Counted from the stretch's first letter, positions 1 to 8,113 are shown. The stretch: 17,075 bases of DNA from Gammaproteobacteria bacterium (GCA_002719135.1 PBGU01000036.1:41887-58961); one strand, 5' to 3'. Program-made: numbers and translations. Notes: a model not told the origin generated them from the letters alone.

Positions 1-1151
1 AATAGCGCGTTGTTGATTAGTAAAAACAGCTCGCGTGAAAGACCCATGTATGCGATACGACTACGAATCGCGGGTACTCTGATCGCATAAAGCGCCAACG
101 AACCTCCGACCGTCACTCCCAGCAACACGAGCAAAAAGACACCGCGCTCCGGATCCACAGCAAACGCATGCACGCTCGTTAGCACGCCGGACCGCACGAT
201 AAATGCACCCAACAAGCAAAGAGAGAAGGTCAATATAGTAAGAAGCACCGTCCAACTCCGGAACGCGCTTCGTTTTTCGGTAACGGCAAGAGAGTGAATG
301 AGGGCCGTCCCCGCGAGCCACGGCATGAAGGAGGCGTTTTCAACAGGATCCCAAAACCACCATCCGCCCCAACCGAGCTCATAGTATGCCCACCAACTAC
401 CCAAGGTTATCCCCACCGTAAGAAAAGCCCACGCAACATTAGTCCAGGGCCTTGTCCACCGGGCCCAAGTCGCGTCCAGCCGTCCTGAAATTAATCCCGC
501 TACGCCGAAAGCAAAAGCAACCGAAAAGCCGACGTAGCCCGTGTACAAAAGTGGCGGATGCACGATTAAACCAAAGTCCTGCAGCAGCGGATTCAAATCT
601 GCGCCCACCGTCGGGACATTCGGAACGAGCCGCAGAAATGGATTACTCGTCTGGAGCAGGAAAAGCAGGAAGCCGGTATTCAATAACCCAAGCGTCCCGA
701 GTACTCGTCCGTACACCTGATAGGGCAAACGGCGACCGACCATGGCCACTGCAAAAGTCCATATGGCCATGATCAGAGTCCATAAAAGAAAAGACCCCTC
801 GTGCGCGCCCCAAACGGCACTAACCTTGTAATACCAGGGCAGCAGCGTATTCGAATTCGTGGCGACGTAAACAACTGAGTAATCGTCTTTGAGAAAAGCG
901 TGGACCAACAAGACGAATGCAACCCCGAGTGTTACAAGTTGCAGAACTGCAAAGGAGCCACTGTTTTCCACCCAACTTCGCCGTCTCGTCGCCGCACCCA
1001 CATGGCCAAGAACACTCAAAACGATCGCCGCAACAAGGCCGATGATGGCCGCAAGATGCCCTATCTCAGGTCCGGCACCCCAAAGGGTCCCCAACGTGGC
1101 ATCGAAACTCTCGTGCTTTGCCGTCAGAATGTCCGACGTCGAGGCCGTCAA
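1..1151 (-). CDS. ccmF: Cytochrome c heme lyase subunit CcmF, 3' end cut by window edge
   Basis: CcmF is the large inner-membrane subunit of the System I heme lyase; it takes heme from holo-CcmE and attaches it to apocytochrome c in the periplasm. About 383 codons are visible of a family that is usually near 650. Seen in the translation: an N-terminal PEIGHLAAIIGL stretch, HPPLLYTGYVG near residue 198, the tryptophan-rich WWD heme-handling motif WGGWWFWDPVEN at about 261-272, SGVLTSVHAF, and SRELFLLINNAL at the cut end, with many hydrophobic helices between. The frame has no upstream ATG. I chose a TTG whose TTGA overlaps the ccmE stop, with a G-rich stretch about 7 bases before it. An internal TTG nearer PEIGH is possible, so the first 20 or so residues are uncertain. 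The rest of the gene, and perhaps ccmG/H/I, would lie to the left. Confidence 0.95.
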   Translation of the reverse strand, partial: MTASTSDILTAKHESFDATLGTLWGAGPEIGHLAAIIGLVAAIVLSVLGHVGAATRRRSWVENSGSFAVLQLVTLGVAFVLLVHAFLKDDYSVVYVATNSNTLLPWYYKVSAVWGAHEGSFLLWTLIMAIWTFAVAMVGRRLPYQVYGRVLGTLGLLNTGFLLFLLQTSNPFLRLVPNVPTVGADLNPLLQDFGLIVHPPLLYTGYVGFSVAFAFGVAGLISGRLDATWARWTRPWTNVAWAFLTVGITLGSWWAYYELGWGGWWFWDPVENASFMPWLAGTALIHSLAVTEKRSAFRSWTVLLTILTFSLCLLGAFIVRSGVLTSVHAFAVDPERGVFLLVLLGVTVGGSLALYAIRVPAIRSRIAYMGLSRELFLLINNAL

Positions 1152-1573
1152 GTTTCTGCCCCCATATCCACCAATTCTGGTGGCATGTAATTTTCATCAT
1201 GCTTGGCGAGTACTTCCTTTGCGTAGAAGACGCGGCTCGCATCGAGTTGCCCGACCACGAGAACGCCTTGCCCTTCTCGAAAGAGACCAGGCAGCAACCC
1301 TTCGTATCTCACTTCGAACCTCGATCCTCGAAGATCGGATAACACGAAAGAGACACCGAGGCCTTCGGGCTCGTAGACAAGACTACCCTTTTCCACCATG
1401 CCGCCGGCGCGAATGCGTTTAGCGATTGGGGCTTCTCCACCCACAACCTTTTGCGGCTCGTAAAAGAGATCTATGTTCTCTTGCAACGCGAACAACCCCA
1501 CACCTATCGTCAGCGCACTACCGAAAAGTAAGAACAGACCGACGGCCAAACGCTGTCTACGACCGGGGCGCAT
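1148..1573 (-). CDS. ccmE: Periplasmic heme chaperone CcmE
   Basis: CcmE binds heme covalently in the periplasm after its release from CcmABCD and passes it to CcmF. The protein has 141 residues, close to the usual 140-160. It shows a short basic N-terminus, one membrane anchor (about 9-30), then a beta-barrel OB-type domain with VVGGEAPIAKRIRAGGMV. The HDENY motif near the C-terminus carries the heme-attaching histidine (H125) and its partner tyrosine (Y129). The ATG overlaps the ccmD stop by one base (TAATG), and a full GAGGAGG ribosome site lies 10 bases upstream (1584-1590). The stop overlaps the proposed ccmF start. The C-terminal tail after HDENY is short. Confidence 0.97.
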   Translation of the reverse strand: MRPGRRQRLAVGLFLLFGSALTIGVGLFALQENIDLFYEPQKVVGGEAPIAKRIRAGGMVEKGSLVYEPEGLGVSFVLSDLRGSRFEVRYEGLLPGLFREGQGVLVVGQLDASRVFYAKEVLAKHDENYMPPELVDMGAET

Positions 1574-1743
1574 TACGAACCACCCTCCTCATCGGCGCGT
1601 TCCGTTGCTCGTACTAACAACTTTTTTTCCGCACGTAACGGCCACGCGCCAAGCACAACAAGCGCCACTATGCTTATACCGTACACACTCCAAACGTACA
1701 GACCGTGACCGCTCATGGCGGCCCAGGTATAGAAATCGATCAA
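1573..1743 (-). CDS. ccmD: Heme exporter protein CcmD
   Basis: CcmD is a very small single-helix protein that helps release holo-CcmE from the CcmABC complex. With the chosen start it has 56 residues, normal for the family: FYTWAAMSGHGLYVWSVYG followed by a membrane helix and a charged tail ending in EEGGS. The aromatic xGxGxYVWxxYG pattern is the CcmD hallmark. An ATG in frame at 1776 would overlap ccmC by 37 bases. I prefer the TTG at 1743, because its TTGA overlaps the ccmC stop and a GAGGGG ribosome site (1753-1758) sits 9 bases before it. An ATG further in would remove the conserved aromatic start. Position between ccmC and ccmE supports the assignment. Confidence 0.88.
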   Translation of the reverse strand: MIDFYTWAAMSGHGLYVWSVYGISIVALVVLGAWPLRAEKKLLVRATERADEEGGS

Positions 1744-2492
1744 CGTTGCATGCCCCTCGTGATGGCACGGACCCATTCCGTCGCCTGTTCGCGTTTAAGG
1801 ACTTCCACTCGCATCGCCGCCAAAATCACGCCTGCAATGAAGATATACAAACCGATCGTGTTGACAAGGAGAGGCCACAACATGCTGGTCTCAATCGTCG
1901 GTTCATTAGCAAACGTGATGCTCGCTGGTTGGTGCAATGTCGTAAACCAATCAACCGAATACTTGATGATAGGGATGTTAACGACCCCGACAAGGGCAAG
2001 TATCGCTACGGAATACGCAGCCCGATCCCGCCGTGGAATCGCTTGGCGTAATGCTATAAGCCCAAAAAACAGGAACAGGAGGACCAGTACTGACGTCGTT
2101 CGCATATCCCACACCCAGCCAGTGCCCCACGTCGGCATGCCCCATAAAATACCGCTCGCGAGGGATAGCAACGTCAAGACTGCTCCAACAGGCGCCGCCG
2201 CTGTGATGAAAACATCCGCCATCTTCATACGCCAAACCACATAGACAAAGCCCGCCACGGCGCAAGCGAAATAAACCATCTCGGCCAAGTGCGCGCTTGG
2301 AACGTGCATGTACATGATCCTAAAACTATCGCCCTGGTACTTATCCGGAGGCGCTAACGCCAAACCCCAAAAACTTCCCACGATTAGGCCTAAAACTCCG
2401 ACGATGTATAAACCACGGACCCACACGGAAGAACCATGATAAAAAAAACGGGGGGAGCCCATGCGGTGAAATACATCCTTTATCGAGCCCAT
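1740..2492 (-). CDS. ccmC: Heme exporter/handling protein CcmC
   Basis: CcmC is a six-helix inner-membrane protein that presents heme to CcmE together with CcmA, CcmB and CcmD. The 250-residue product matches the family length. Two conserved periplasmic histidines that ligate heme are visible, H63 in YMHVPSAH and H187 in TTLHQPASI, flanking the tryptophan-rich WWD segment WGTGWVWDMRTT (about 122-133). The ATG lies one base past the ccmB stop, so translation is probably coupled. The 3' end overlaps ccmD. Confidence 0.97.
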   Translation of the reverse strand: MGSIKDVFHRMGSPRFFYHGSSVWVRGLYIVGVLGLIVGSFWGLALAPPDKYQGDSFRIMYMHVPSAHLAEMVYFACAVAGFVYVVWRMKMADVFITAAAPVGAVLTLLSLASGILWGMPTWGTGWVWDMRTTSVLVLLFLFFGLIALRQAIPRRDRAAYSVAILALVGVVNIPIIKYSVDWFTTLHQPASITFANEPTIETSMLWPLLVNTIGLYIFIAGVILAAMRVEVLKREQATEWVRAITRGMQR

Positions 2493-2493
2493 A

Positions 2494-3162
2494 TCAGTAC
2501 TCCTGACTACCCCTCAGCGCCGCGCCAATCGCGAAGGGCGCCAGTGTAATCGATCCCGCTAACAAGGCGGTTAGCCAAAGGACTGGCCCAGTGACCGTGG
2601 CTCCATCTAATACCCGGTAACAAGCGCCCGAACCAAAAATCAGAACGGGAATGTAAAGGGGCATCACCACTACGGCTAAAAGTAATCCCCCACGACCAAG
2701 CCCGGCCGTCAATGCCGCTCCAATCCCTCCGATTAACGTTAGCACCGGCGTACCAAGCAAAAGCGTTCCGACGAGGATCGCTATTATTTCAAATGGCGCG
2801 TTGATAAATACCGCAGCAAGCGGTGAGAGGATCGCGATGGGTAGTCCGCTTACACACCAATGCGCTAAAAGCTTACCCAGGATTCCTAGAAATAAAGGCC
2901 GACTATCCAGCAACATTAGCTCTAAGCTGCCATCGTCATGGTCACGATGAAAAAGATTTTCCGTCGACAGCATTGCGGCAAAAAGCGCGACAACCCAAAC
3001 AACTCCGGGGGCGACTCGAGGCAACGTTTCGCTGTCAGTTCCTACCGCGAAAACGAATAGAGACAAAGCAAGTACAAAGAATGCAATCGGATTGGCGGTC
3101 TCGGTCCGCCCACGAATTGCGACCAGAAGGTCGCGACGAAATTGCACACCAAAATTCCCCAT
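2494..3162 (-). CDS. ccmB: Heme exporter permease CcmB
   Basis: CcmB is the membrane subunit of the CcmAB ABC transporter, whose ATP hydrolysis drives release of heme-loaded CcmE. The 222-residue protein is of typical length, with about six hydrophobic helices. It carries the conserved cytoplasmic segment TENLFHRDHDDGSLELMLL (about 67-85), which is diagnostic of CcmB and probably contacts the ATPase. The C-terminal helix ends in LAPFAIGAALRGS, as in relatives. The start codon overlaps the ccmA stop by one base (TGATG). Confidence 0.96.
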   Translation of the reverse strand: MGNFGVQFRRDLLVAIRGRTETANPIAFFVLALSLFVFAVGTDSETLPRVAPGVVWVVALFAAMLSTENLFHRDHDDGSLELMLLDSRPLFLGILGKLLAHWCVSGLPIAILSPLAAVFINAPFEIIAILVGTLLLGTPVLTLIGGIGAALTAGLGRGGLLLAVVVMPLYIPVLIFGSGACYRVLDGATVTGPVLWLTALLAGSITLAPFAIGAALRGSQEY

Positions 3163-3749
3163 CAGGCGCCGAGCTCAAGCACCCTGGTCTGAGGGAATTC
3201 GAGGGTGACGTGCGTCGCGCAAATACACCCACCACCCGCGCTCCGATGCTTGGCAATGAGGTTTCGCACCAGCGCGACCGCATCGTCGTCAAGCGAGGTC
3301 ATCGGCTCATCCAACAACCAGAGACGCGACTCCGAAATACATAATCTTGCGAGCGCGGCTCGACGCATTTGACCGGCCGACAGCGTGCGGCACGGCGCGT
3401 TTTTGTACCTGTCCAAACCCACATAGTGAATGGCGGATAACAGCATTTCTGGACTCACGTCTCGCTCTTGCAAACCGGCGCACCAGCGCAAATTTTCAAG
3501 CGGGCTGAGCAATTCGTTCAATCCCGGTCGATGGCCCATATAGAGCAAGCCAACTGCGCGCTTTATGAAGCCACCATCCGCTTCAAACAGTCCCGCTAAA
3601 CATCGGAGCAACGTCGATTTACCACTGCCGTTGGGACCCCAGAGTTCTAGGACGTCTCCAGAGACAACCGTAAGACCGAGTCGGTCGAACAGTCGCTGAC
3701 CCGCAACCGTACAGGTCAGATCGTTTACTTCGATCAATGATTGATTCAA
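3162..3749 (-). CDS. ccmA: Heme exporter ATP-binding protein CcmA
   Basis: CcmA is the ATPase of the CcmAB transporter in cytochrome c maturation. The 195-residue protein has Walker A GPNGSGKS (38-45), signature LSAGQ (123-127), Walker B LWLLDEP (143-149) and an H-loop histidine (H180). It is slightly shorter than usual (about 205); the missing residues appear to lie between Walker A and the GHRPG segment, where relatives carry an extra beta hairpin. No in-frame ATG exists near the start. I took the TTG giving MNQSLIEVNDL, which aligns with known N-termini, although no clear ribosome site precedes it. It is the first gene of the operon, with a TATAAT box about 36 bases upstream. Confidence 0.95.
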   Translation of the reverse strand: MNQSLIEVNDLTCTVAGQRLFDRLGLTVVSGDVLELWGPNGSGKSTLLRCLAGLFEADGGFIKRAVGLLYMGHRPGLNELLSPLENLRWCAGLQERDVSPEMLLSAIHYVGLDRYKNAPCRTLSAGQMRRAALARLCISESRLWLLDEPMTSLDDDAVALVRNLIAKHRSAGGGCICATHVTLEFPQTRVLELGA

Positions 3750-3784
3750 AAGAAGGGCGGTTCGATACAGATACGTTAAGCGCG

Positions 3785-3813
3785 ATTATAGTGGGCAGAC
3801 GCACGTTCGACAT
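3785..3813 (-). promoter_or_regulatory. Candidate sigma-70 promoter of the ccm operon
   Basis: On the minus strand a perfect TATAAT lies at 3785-3790. The expected -35 position (about 3807-3813) holds only a weak match, ATGTCG or TGTCGA depending on spacing. A transcript starting about 7 bases downstream would give a leader of roughly 30 bases before the ccmA TTG. The assignment rests mainly on the -10 box and its place just ahead of the operon. Confidence 0.42.
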
Positions 3814-3993
3814 CCGCTCTGAGGATTTTGGGATATGTCGGATGCATCTCGCTATCTTTTCCCATCCCGTGGTTCGCTAACAACGTCTATAGCTCTCCGT
3901 GCGGTCAACGGGAAAATGCGATATACAAGGCGTGCCATAAAGAAATGCCCTAAACCAGCTTCGAACCATGACTCCAAGTCGACGGAACCCACG

Positions 3994-5655
3994 ATGCCTT
4001 TGACCAGTACACGGTCATTTAGACGATCGATCTTCTCAATGTCTGTTATTCGTCTGATGACCACAATCTTGACCCTCATCGCGGCGGTACTGCTTAGCAG
4101 CTGCGGAGGGTCCAGCGGGAGTGGAATGAAGGCCAATCTTGATAGCCTCGCAGATGATCAAAATGCAACCGAATCGAGCACCTCGTCCCAAGAAGGATGG
4201 GTTGAAGGCGTGTTTGAAGCGCCGACAACTTTTCGCTATCTCTGTGCGAATCCCCGAATCGGTGATGATCCAGCGACTGGAAGCGCGTACCTCGACGCAG
4301 TGGGCACAACGACGGATGAAAACAACTGGTTGCGTTCGTGGAGCAATAATCTCTATCTCTGGTACAGCGAGATCGAGGATCTCGATCCCGCCGACTATGC
4401 AACGTCAGAATACTTTGACCTGATGAAAAGTTTCGAGACCACCGCGTCAGGAAATCCCAAAGACAAGTACCACTTCACCTACGACACGGAAGAGTGGCGC
4501 CAGCTATCTCAATCCGGAATCACGGCGGGTTACGGTGCAGAGCTGGCCATTTTATCTTCTTCCCCTCCCCGAGAAGTTGTGGTCGCATTTACCGAACCAA
4601 ACACTCCTGCGACGGCCAGCGACGTGAATCTTGCTCGCGGAACAATCATCGTTGAGGTTGATGGGGTCGACGTCGAGAATGGATCGGACACGGATACACT
4701 CAACGCCGGTTTGTTTCCGGCAACGACGGGGGAAAGCCACGAGTTCTTGGTTAGAGACCTCGGCACGACCGAACCGCGCACAGTCACCATAGAATCCGCT
4801 TTGATTACCCAAGATCCCGTACAAAACGTCAAAGTGATTACTACAGATTCTGGCGACGTTGGTTATATGCTGTTCAATGCACATCTGGCACCTTCCGAAC
4901 TTGAACTCATCGATGCGGTCGAGTCTCTTAGCGCGGCAGGCGTCGTCGATCTCGTCCTCGACCTTCGCTACAACGGTGGGGGCTATCTCGACATCGCGAA
5001 CGAACTTGCTTTTATGATTGCCGGATCGGAACGCGCGACAGGGAAGGTATTTGGCGAGATCCAGTTCAACGATAAATACCCTTCCACCAATCCCGTCACG
5101 GGAGCGGCTCTAGAACCAGAACTTTTCCATACGTCTGCGCAGGGGTTTTCGGCTTCGTCGGGAACCGCTCTACCCGCACTTAACCTTGAACGAGTTTTCG
5201 TGTTGACTGGGCCGGGTACCTGTTCGGCCAGTGAGTCCATCATTAACGGTCTGCGTGGAATCGACGTCGAGGTAATCCAAATCGGAACATCCACATGTGG
5301 CAAACCGTATGGTTTTTACGCTTTCGACAATTGTGGTACCACCTATTTTTCGATTCAGTTTCGTGGCACCAACGCCAAGGGGTTTGGCGATTACACCGAC
5401 GGGTTTTCGCCAACCAACGAACCGTCGCCCGGAACAGCACTGCCAGGTTGTTTTGTTCCTGACGATTTTGGCCACGCTCTCGGAGATCCTTTCGAAGACC
5501 GACTCAACACCGCCCTCGCCTACCGCAGCAATCCGGATTGCCCGGCCTTAGCCAAAGCGGCCGTCGCACATAAGTCGGCTTCGACTTCGGACGTTCTTGC
5601 CAACGGAAAGATCCGACAACCTTTCTTCGGATCGCTAGGCTTGTTGCGCGATTAA
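3994..5655 (+). CDS. Secreted S41-family peptidase lipoprotein
   Basis: This is a predicted serine peptidase of the S41 (C-terminal processing protease) clan, exported and lipid-anchored. With the chosen ATG it has 553 residues: a signal peptide ending in the lipobox LLSSC (lipidated C37), a low-complexity Ser/Gly/Asp linker, an N-terminal domain (NLYLWYSEIEDLDP), a divergent PDZ-like section (about 180-260), and the catalytic domain with LDLRYNGGGY (N327), TCSASES (probable nucleophile S411) and STCGKPYGF (probable general base K437). Cysteines C410, C435 and C447 surround the active site and may form disulfides. I recall similar proteins in Xanthomonadales-type gammaproteobacteria. The frame stays open to an ATG at 3835, but the extra 53 residues would precede the signal peptide; an ATG at 4039 (21-residue signal peptide) is also plausible. 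The substrate is unknown. Confidence 0.88.
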   Translation: MPLTSTRSFRRSIFSMSVIRLMTTILTLIAAVLLSSCGGSSGSGMKANLDSLADDQNATESSTSSQEGWVEGVFEAPTTFRYLCANPRIGDDPATGSAYLDAVGTTTDENNWLRSWSNNLYLWYSEIEDLDPADYATSEYFDLMKSFETTASGNPKDKYHFTYDTEEWRQLSQSGITAGYGAELAILSSSPPREVVVAFTEPNTPATASDVNLARGTIIVEVDGVDVENGSDTDTLNAGLFPATTGESHEFLVRDLGTTEPRTVTIESALITQDPVQNVKVITTDSGDVGYMLFNAHLAPSELELIDAVESLSAAGVVDLVLDLRYNGGGYLDIANELAFMIAGSERATGKVFGEIQFNDKYPSTNPVTGAALEPELFHTSAQGFSASSGTALPALNLERVFVLTGPGTCSASESIINGLRGIDVEVIQIGTSTCGKPYGFYAFDNCGTTYFSIQFRGTNAKGFGDYTDGFSPTNEPSPGTALPGCFVPDDFGHALGDPFEDRLNTALAYRSNPDCPALAKAAVAHKSASTSDVLANGKIRQPFFGSLGLLRD

Positions 5656-5663
5656 GGATACCC

Positions 5664-5692
5664 GCGTGCTCGCAGCACGCCAGAGCCTCTGG
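5664..5692. terminator. Two adjacent short hairpins between convergent genes
   Basis: The 65-base gap between two convergent stop codons contains GCGTGCT-CGC-AGCACGC (5664-5680, perfect 7-bp stem) directly followed by CCAGA-GCC-TCTGG (5680-5692, 5-bp stem). Neither is followed by a T-run, so a classical intrinsic terminator is not proven. The position suits a two-way transcription end. Confidence 0.35.
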
Positions 5693-5720
5693 GTCTACAT
5701 AAAACGAACACTGTCATGAA

Positions 5721-6917
5721 TTAAAGGGCTGCGTCGGTCCGAGAGACTCGATAAACCGCATTGGCGAAATCGTCTGAGACATAGATGTTGCCCTGGTGGT
5801 CCTCCGCAACCTCAGCTGGTCGACCGATCACATCATCGTCCAGCAGGAAGCCAGTAAGGAAATCTTGGGCAATAATCCCGTTAGCATCCCAATGCAAAGA
5901 GACGACTTTATACCCGTCCTTACGGCTCCGATTCCACGAACCATGCAACGCAACTACGGCTGAGCCCGCCATATAAGAGCGATGGATGGGTGAGCGCAAA
6001 AATACGATTCCAAGCGGCGCGTTATGCGCAGGAAAATCGAAAACTGGCGGTATCGAGTCAGCAATTACCGTGTCTTTGCCGCTCCCAAGATCCGGATCCC
6101 GGACGCGATCTCCATTCGCATAGGGCCAACCATAAAAACCCCCGGCTCGAATGCGATTAAGTTCGCACGGAGGGAAGTCGTCGCCAAGCAGATCCCGTCC
6201 GTTGTCTGTGGCGTAAAGTTGCCCATCCTCGGGCGACCAATCGAAACCCGCTGAATTCCTAAGCCCCGTTGCAAAGAGCGTCTCACCCGAACCGTCCAGT
6301 TGATACTGCAATATTGCCCCGCGGCGTACATCGTTCTCTTCGCAAACATTGCAGCTTGATCCGACCGCAACGTACATTAAGCCATCGGGCCCGATCCGTA
6401 GTGTTTTTTTCCAATGATTCCCGCCAGCAGGAAGACCCTCGACTAATACCTCGTATTCTCCCGATGTCTGCCGACCATCAAAGGGGACGCGACCAATCCC
6501 GTCCTCCTCTGCGACATAGAGGAACCCCTCGTAAAGATCCAACCCGTTAGGGCCATTCAAACCTTCCAAAACGACATCGTAACCGTCCGATCGCCCATCG
6601 CCGTTGCCATCCGAGTAAAGAATCAGAACCCGACCGGTCCCAGGCGATGCAACAAGCACGTGATTCGTATCCGTTACTCGGAGAACGCGCGCATCTTTAA
6701 CGCCCACCGCAAACAAAGTTACTTGATAGCCATTGGGGACTTTCAGCCGCGCGGATACGATGGCGTCATCCACCCTCGGTGGGTCGAAGAAACCTGGGAA
6801 GAAATTACTCAACATAGAGAGGGGAACGTTCACGGGCGGCAGAACGATCCAGATTGCCAGCAGGAACAACGCCAGGACGACCCCAAGACCAATGAATAAT
6901 CGACGCAGAATCTTCAT
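5721..6917 (-). CDS. Membrane-anchored PQQ-dependent sugar dehydrogenase-like protein
   Basis: Predicted six-bladed beta-propeller of the soluble glucose/sorbosone dehydrogenase family, which oxidises sugars with PQQ in the periplasm. The 398-residue product starts with one membrane helix (about 8-27), so the enzyme is probably tethered facing the periplasm. Visible landmarks are GGNHW with the likely catalytic histidine H168, LRIGPDGLMYVAVGSSCNVC with a C189-x-x-C192 pair, GFYGWPYANGD, ALHGSWNRS and the late GRPAEV segment. DGNGDGRSDG (103-112) resembles a dockerin/EF-hand calcium loop. The frame is open to 7040, but that would overlap the upstream gene and place 41 residues before the membrane anchor, so I chose the internal ATG. 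No PQQ biosynthesis genes are in the window; the true substrate and cofactor are inferred from the family. Confidence 0.85.
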   Translation of the reverse strand: MKILRRLFIGLGVVLALFLLAIWIVLPPVNVPLSMLSNFFPGFFDPPRVDDAIVSARLKVPNGYQVTLFAVGVKDARVLRVTDTNHVLVASPGTGRVLILYSDGNGDGRSDGYDVVLEGLNGPNGLDLYEGFLYVAEEDGIGRVPFDGRQTSGEYEVLVEGLPAGGNHWKKTLRIGPDGLMYVAVGSSCNVCEENDVRRGAILQYQLDGSGETLFATGLRNSAGFDWSPEDGQLYATDNGRDLLGDDFPPCELNRIRAGGFYGWPYANGDRVRDPDLGSGKDTVIADSIPPVFDFPAHNAPLGIVFLRSPIHRSYMAGSAVVALHGSWNRSRKDGYKVVSLHWDANGIIAQDFLTGFLLDDDVIGRPAEVAEDHQGNIYVSDDFANAVYRVSRTDAAL

Positions 6918-7014
6918 CACCTGTAGCCCCACCTCATTTTTCGACGAACAACGACTCGGCAGCATGACCGACGGCCCGCGTCGATCCGAAACCAACGTAA
7001 AATCAAAGTTGAGA

Positions 7015-7227
7015 TCAACGCTCGGACCCGTTTCGCGCAATTAGTTGCGTACTTCCAAGCTTGGAATCGTACGTGATAGTGGCCGTACCCTCTTCGAGTT
7101 GCCGCAGAATCTCTGTACGTTTTGATTCAAGCGTCCCATCCGTCACTCCACTTTCGCGGGTGATGTACTCATCGATGACTCCCCATAGCGCGTCGTCAGA
7201 GAGCGCTTGATGGGGTATTTCGATCAT
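7015..7227 (-). CDS. YheU/UPF0270 family protein
   Basis: A 70-residue protein that matches the UPF0270 (YheU) pattern from end to end: MIEIPHQALSDDAL, then a central DEYITRESG segment, LESKRTEILRQLEEGTA, and ITYDSKLGSTQLI near the end. The function of this family is not known. The start codon overlaps the ttcA stop (ATGA), so it is probably translationally coupled to ttcA. It is a complete gene of normal size with no membrane segment. Confidence 0.87.
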   Translation of the reverse strand: MIEIPHQALSDDALWGVIDEYITRESGVTDGTLESKRTEILRQLEEGTATITYDSKLGSTQLIARNGSER

Positions 7228-8054
7228 CTAGTACCGCTCGCCGTCCACTCGGCTAAAGGCAATAATCGCAATTGCTGCTTGAGATCGGCAAAGTCGAATA
7301 GATTGGGATCGGCCAGATGAGAAGGCACCAGGTTTTGCATGGCGCGGGCAATATTTTCGACGCGGCCTGGCTGAATCTCATCCCACCGACCGCACATCTC
7401 TTTGATAATTTGTCGCTGCATGTTTTCCTGCGAACCACAAAGATTGCACGGAATAATAGGGTGTTGCTGGAAACCGCTGAAGCGGGCAATGTCTCGTTCA
7501 CGGACGTAGTACAAGGGGCGAATCACGACATGTGCACCATCATCAGAGAGGAGTTTGGGAGGCATTGATTTCATTTTGCCGCCGAAAAACATATTGAGGA
7601 AAAGGGTTTCGACCGCGTCATCAAGGTGGTGTCCTAAGGCGATTTTTGTCGCACCTAAAACGTTCGCTCGGTTGTAGAGAATGCCCCGCCGAAGTCGTGA
7701 ACAAATCGGACAATAGGTTTTACCGTCAGGCGTCAGATCCTTGACGATGGAAAAGGTATCCTCCTCGACAATATGGTATTCGACGTCCAGCTCATCGAGG
7801 TAACCGGGCAGTACATTGGAGGGGAACCCGGGCTGTTTCTGATCGAGGTTCAACGCAAATAATGTGAACCGAACAGGCGCGTTGCGCTGTAAGGATCGCA
7901 ACACATCCAGCAGCGTGTACGAATCCTTTCCGCCAGAGAGACAGACCATCACACGATCGCCTTCCTCAATCATGGAGTGGTCAACCACGGCTCGCCCGAC
8001 CAAACGCCTCAACTTCTTGCTCAGCTTGTTATGTTCAACGTTTGCCTTCGCCAT
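7224..8054 (-). CDS. ttcA: tRNA 2-thiocytidine(32) synthetase TtcA
   Basis: TtcA installs sulfur on cytidine 32 of certain tRNAs, using ATP and a [4Fe-4S] cluster. The 276-residue product has the PP-loop SGGKDS (40-45), NLDQKQPGFP, the first cysteine pair CPIC (C115, C118), GHHLDDAVETLFLNMFFGGKM, PPKLLSDDG, and IIPCNLCGSQ (cluster ligand C203). The C-terminus (VPSHLADPNLFDF) matches the Escherichia coli protein but stops soon after, giving a shorter tail. I chose the ATG that gives MAKANVEHNKLSKKLRR, because this aligns with family N-termini. A GTG at 8102 in the same frame would add 16 residues; neither start has a strong ribosome site. Confidence 0.95.
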   Translation of the reverse strand: MAKANVEHNKLSKKLRRLVGRAVVDHSMIEEGDRVMVCLSGGKDSYTLLDVLRSLQRNAPVRFTLFALNLDQKQPGFPSNVLPGYLDELDVEYHIVEEDTFSIVKDLTPDGKTYCPICSRLRRGILYNRANVLGATKIALGHHLDDAVETLFLNMFFGGKMKSMPPKLLSDDGAHVVIRPLYYVRERDIARFSGFQQHPIIPCNLCGSQENMQRQIIKEMCGRWDEIQPGRVENIARAMQNLVPSHLADPNLFDFADLKQQLRLLPLAEWTASGTR

Positions 8055-8113
8055 AGCCGCGCCAGTGTGCGATCGAAGATATGGAATAGCAACGCCTTGC
8101 ACTTCAACTCAAC

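Noticed and set aside
452..2051. Several plus-strand open frames of 60-190 codons (for example 889-1422 and 1473-2051)
   Set aside because: They lie fully antisense to ccmF, ccmE, ccmD and ccmC, are rich in Arg, Pro and Thr, and show no family motif.
6918..7040. Upstream extension of the PQQ-type dehydrogenase
   Set aside because: It overlaps the yheU-like gene and would put 41 polar residues before the membrane anchor; an internal ATG gives a normal signal-anchor N-terminus.
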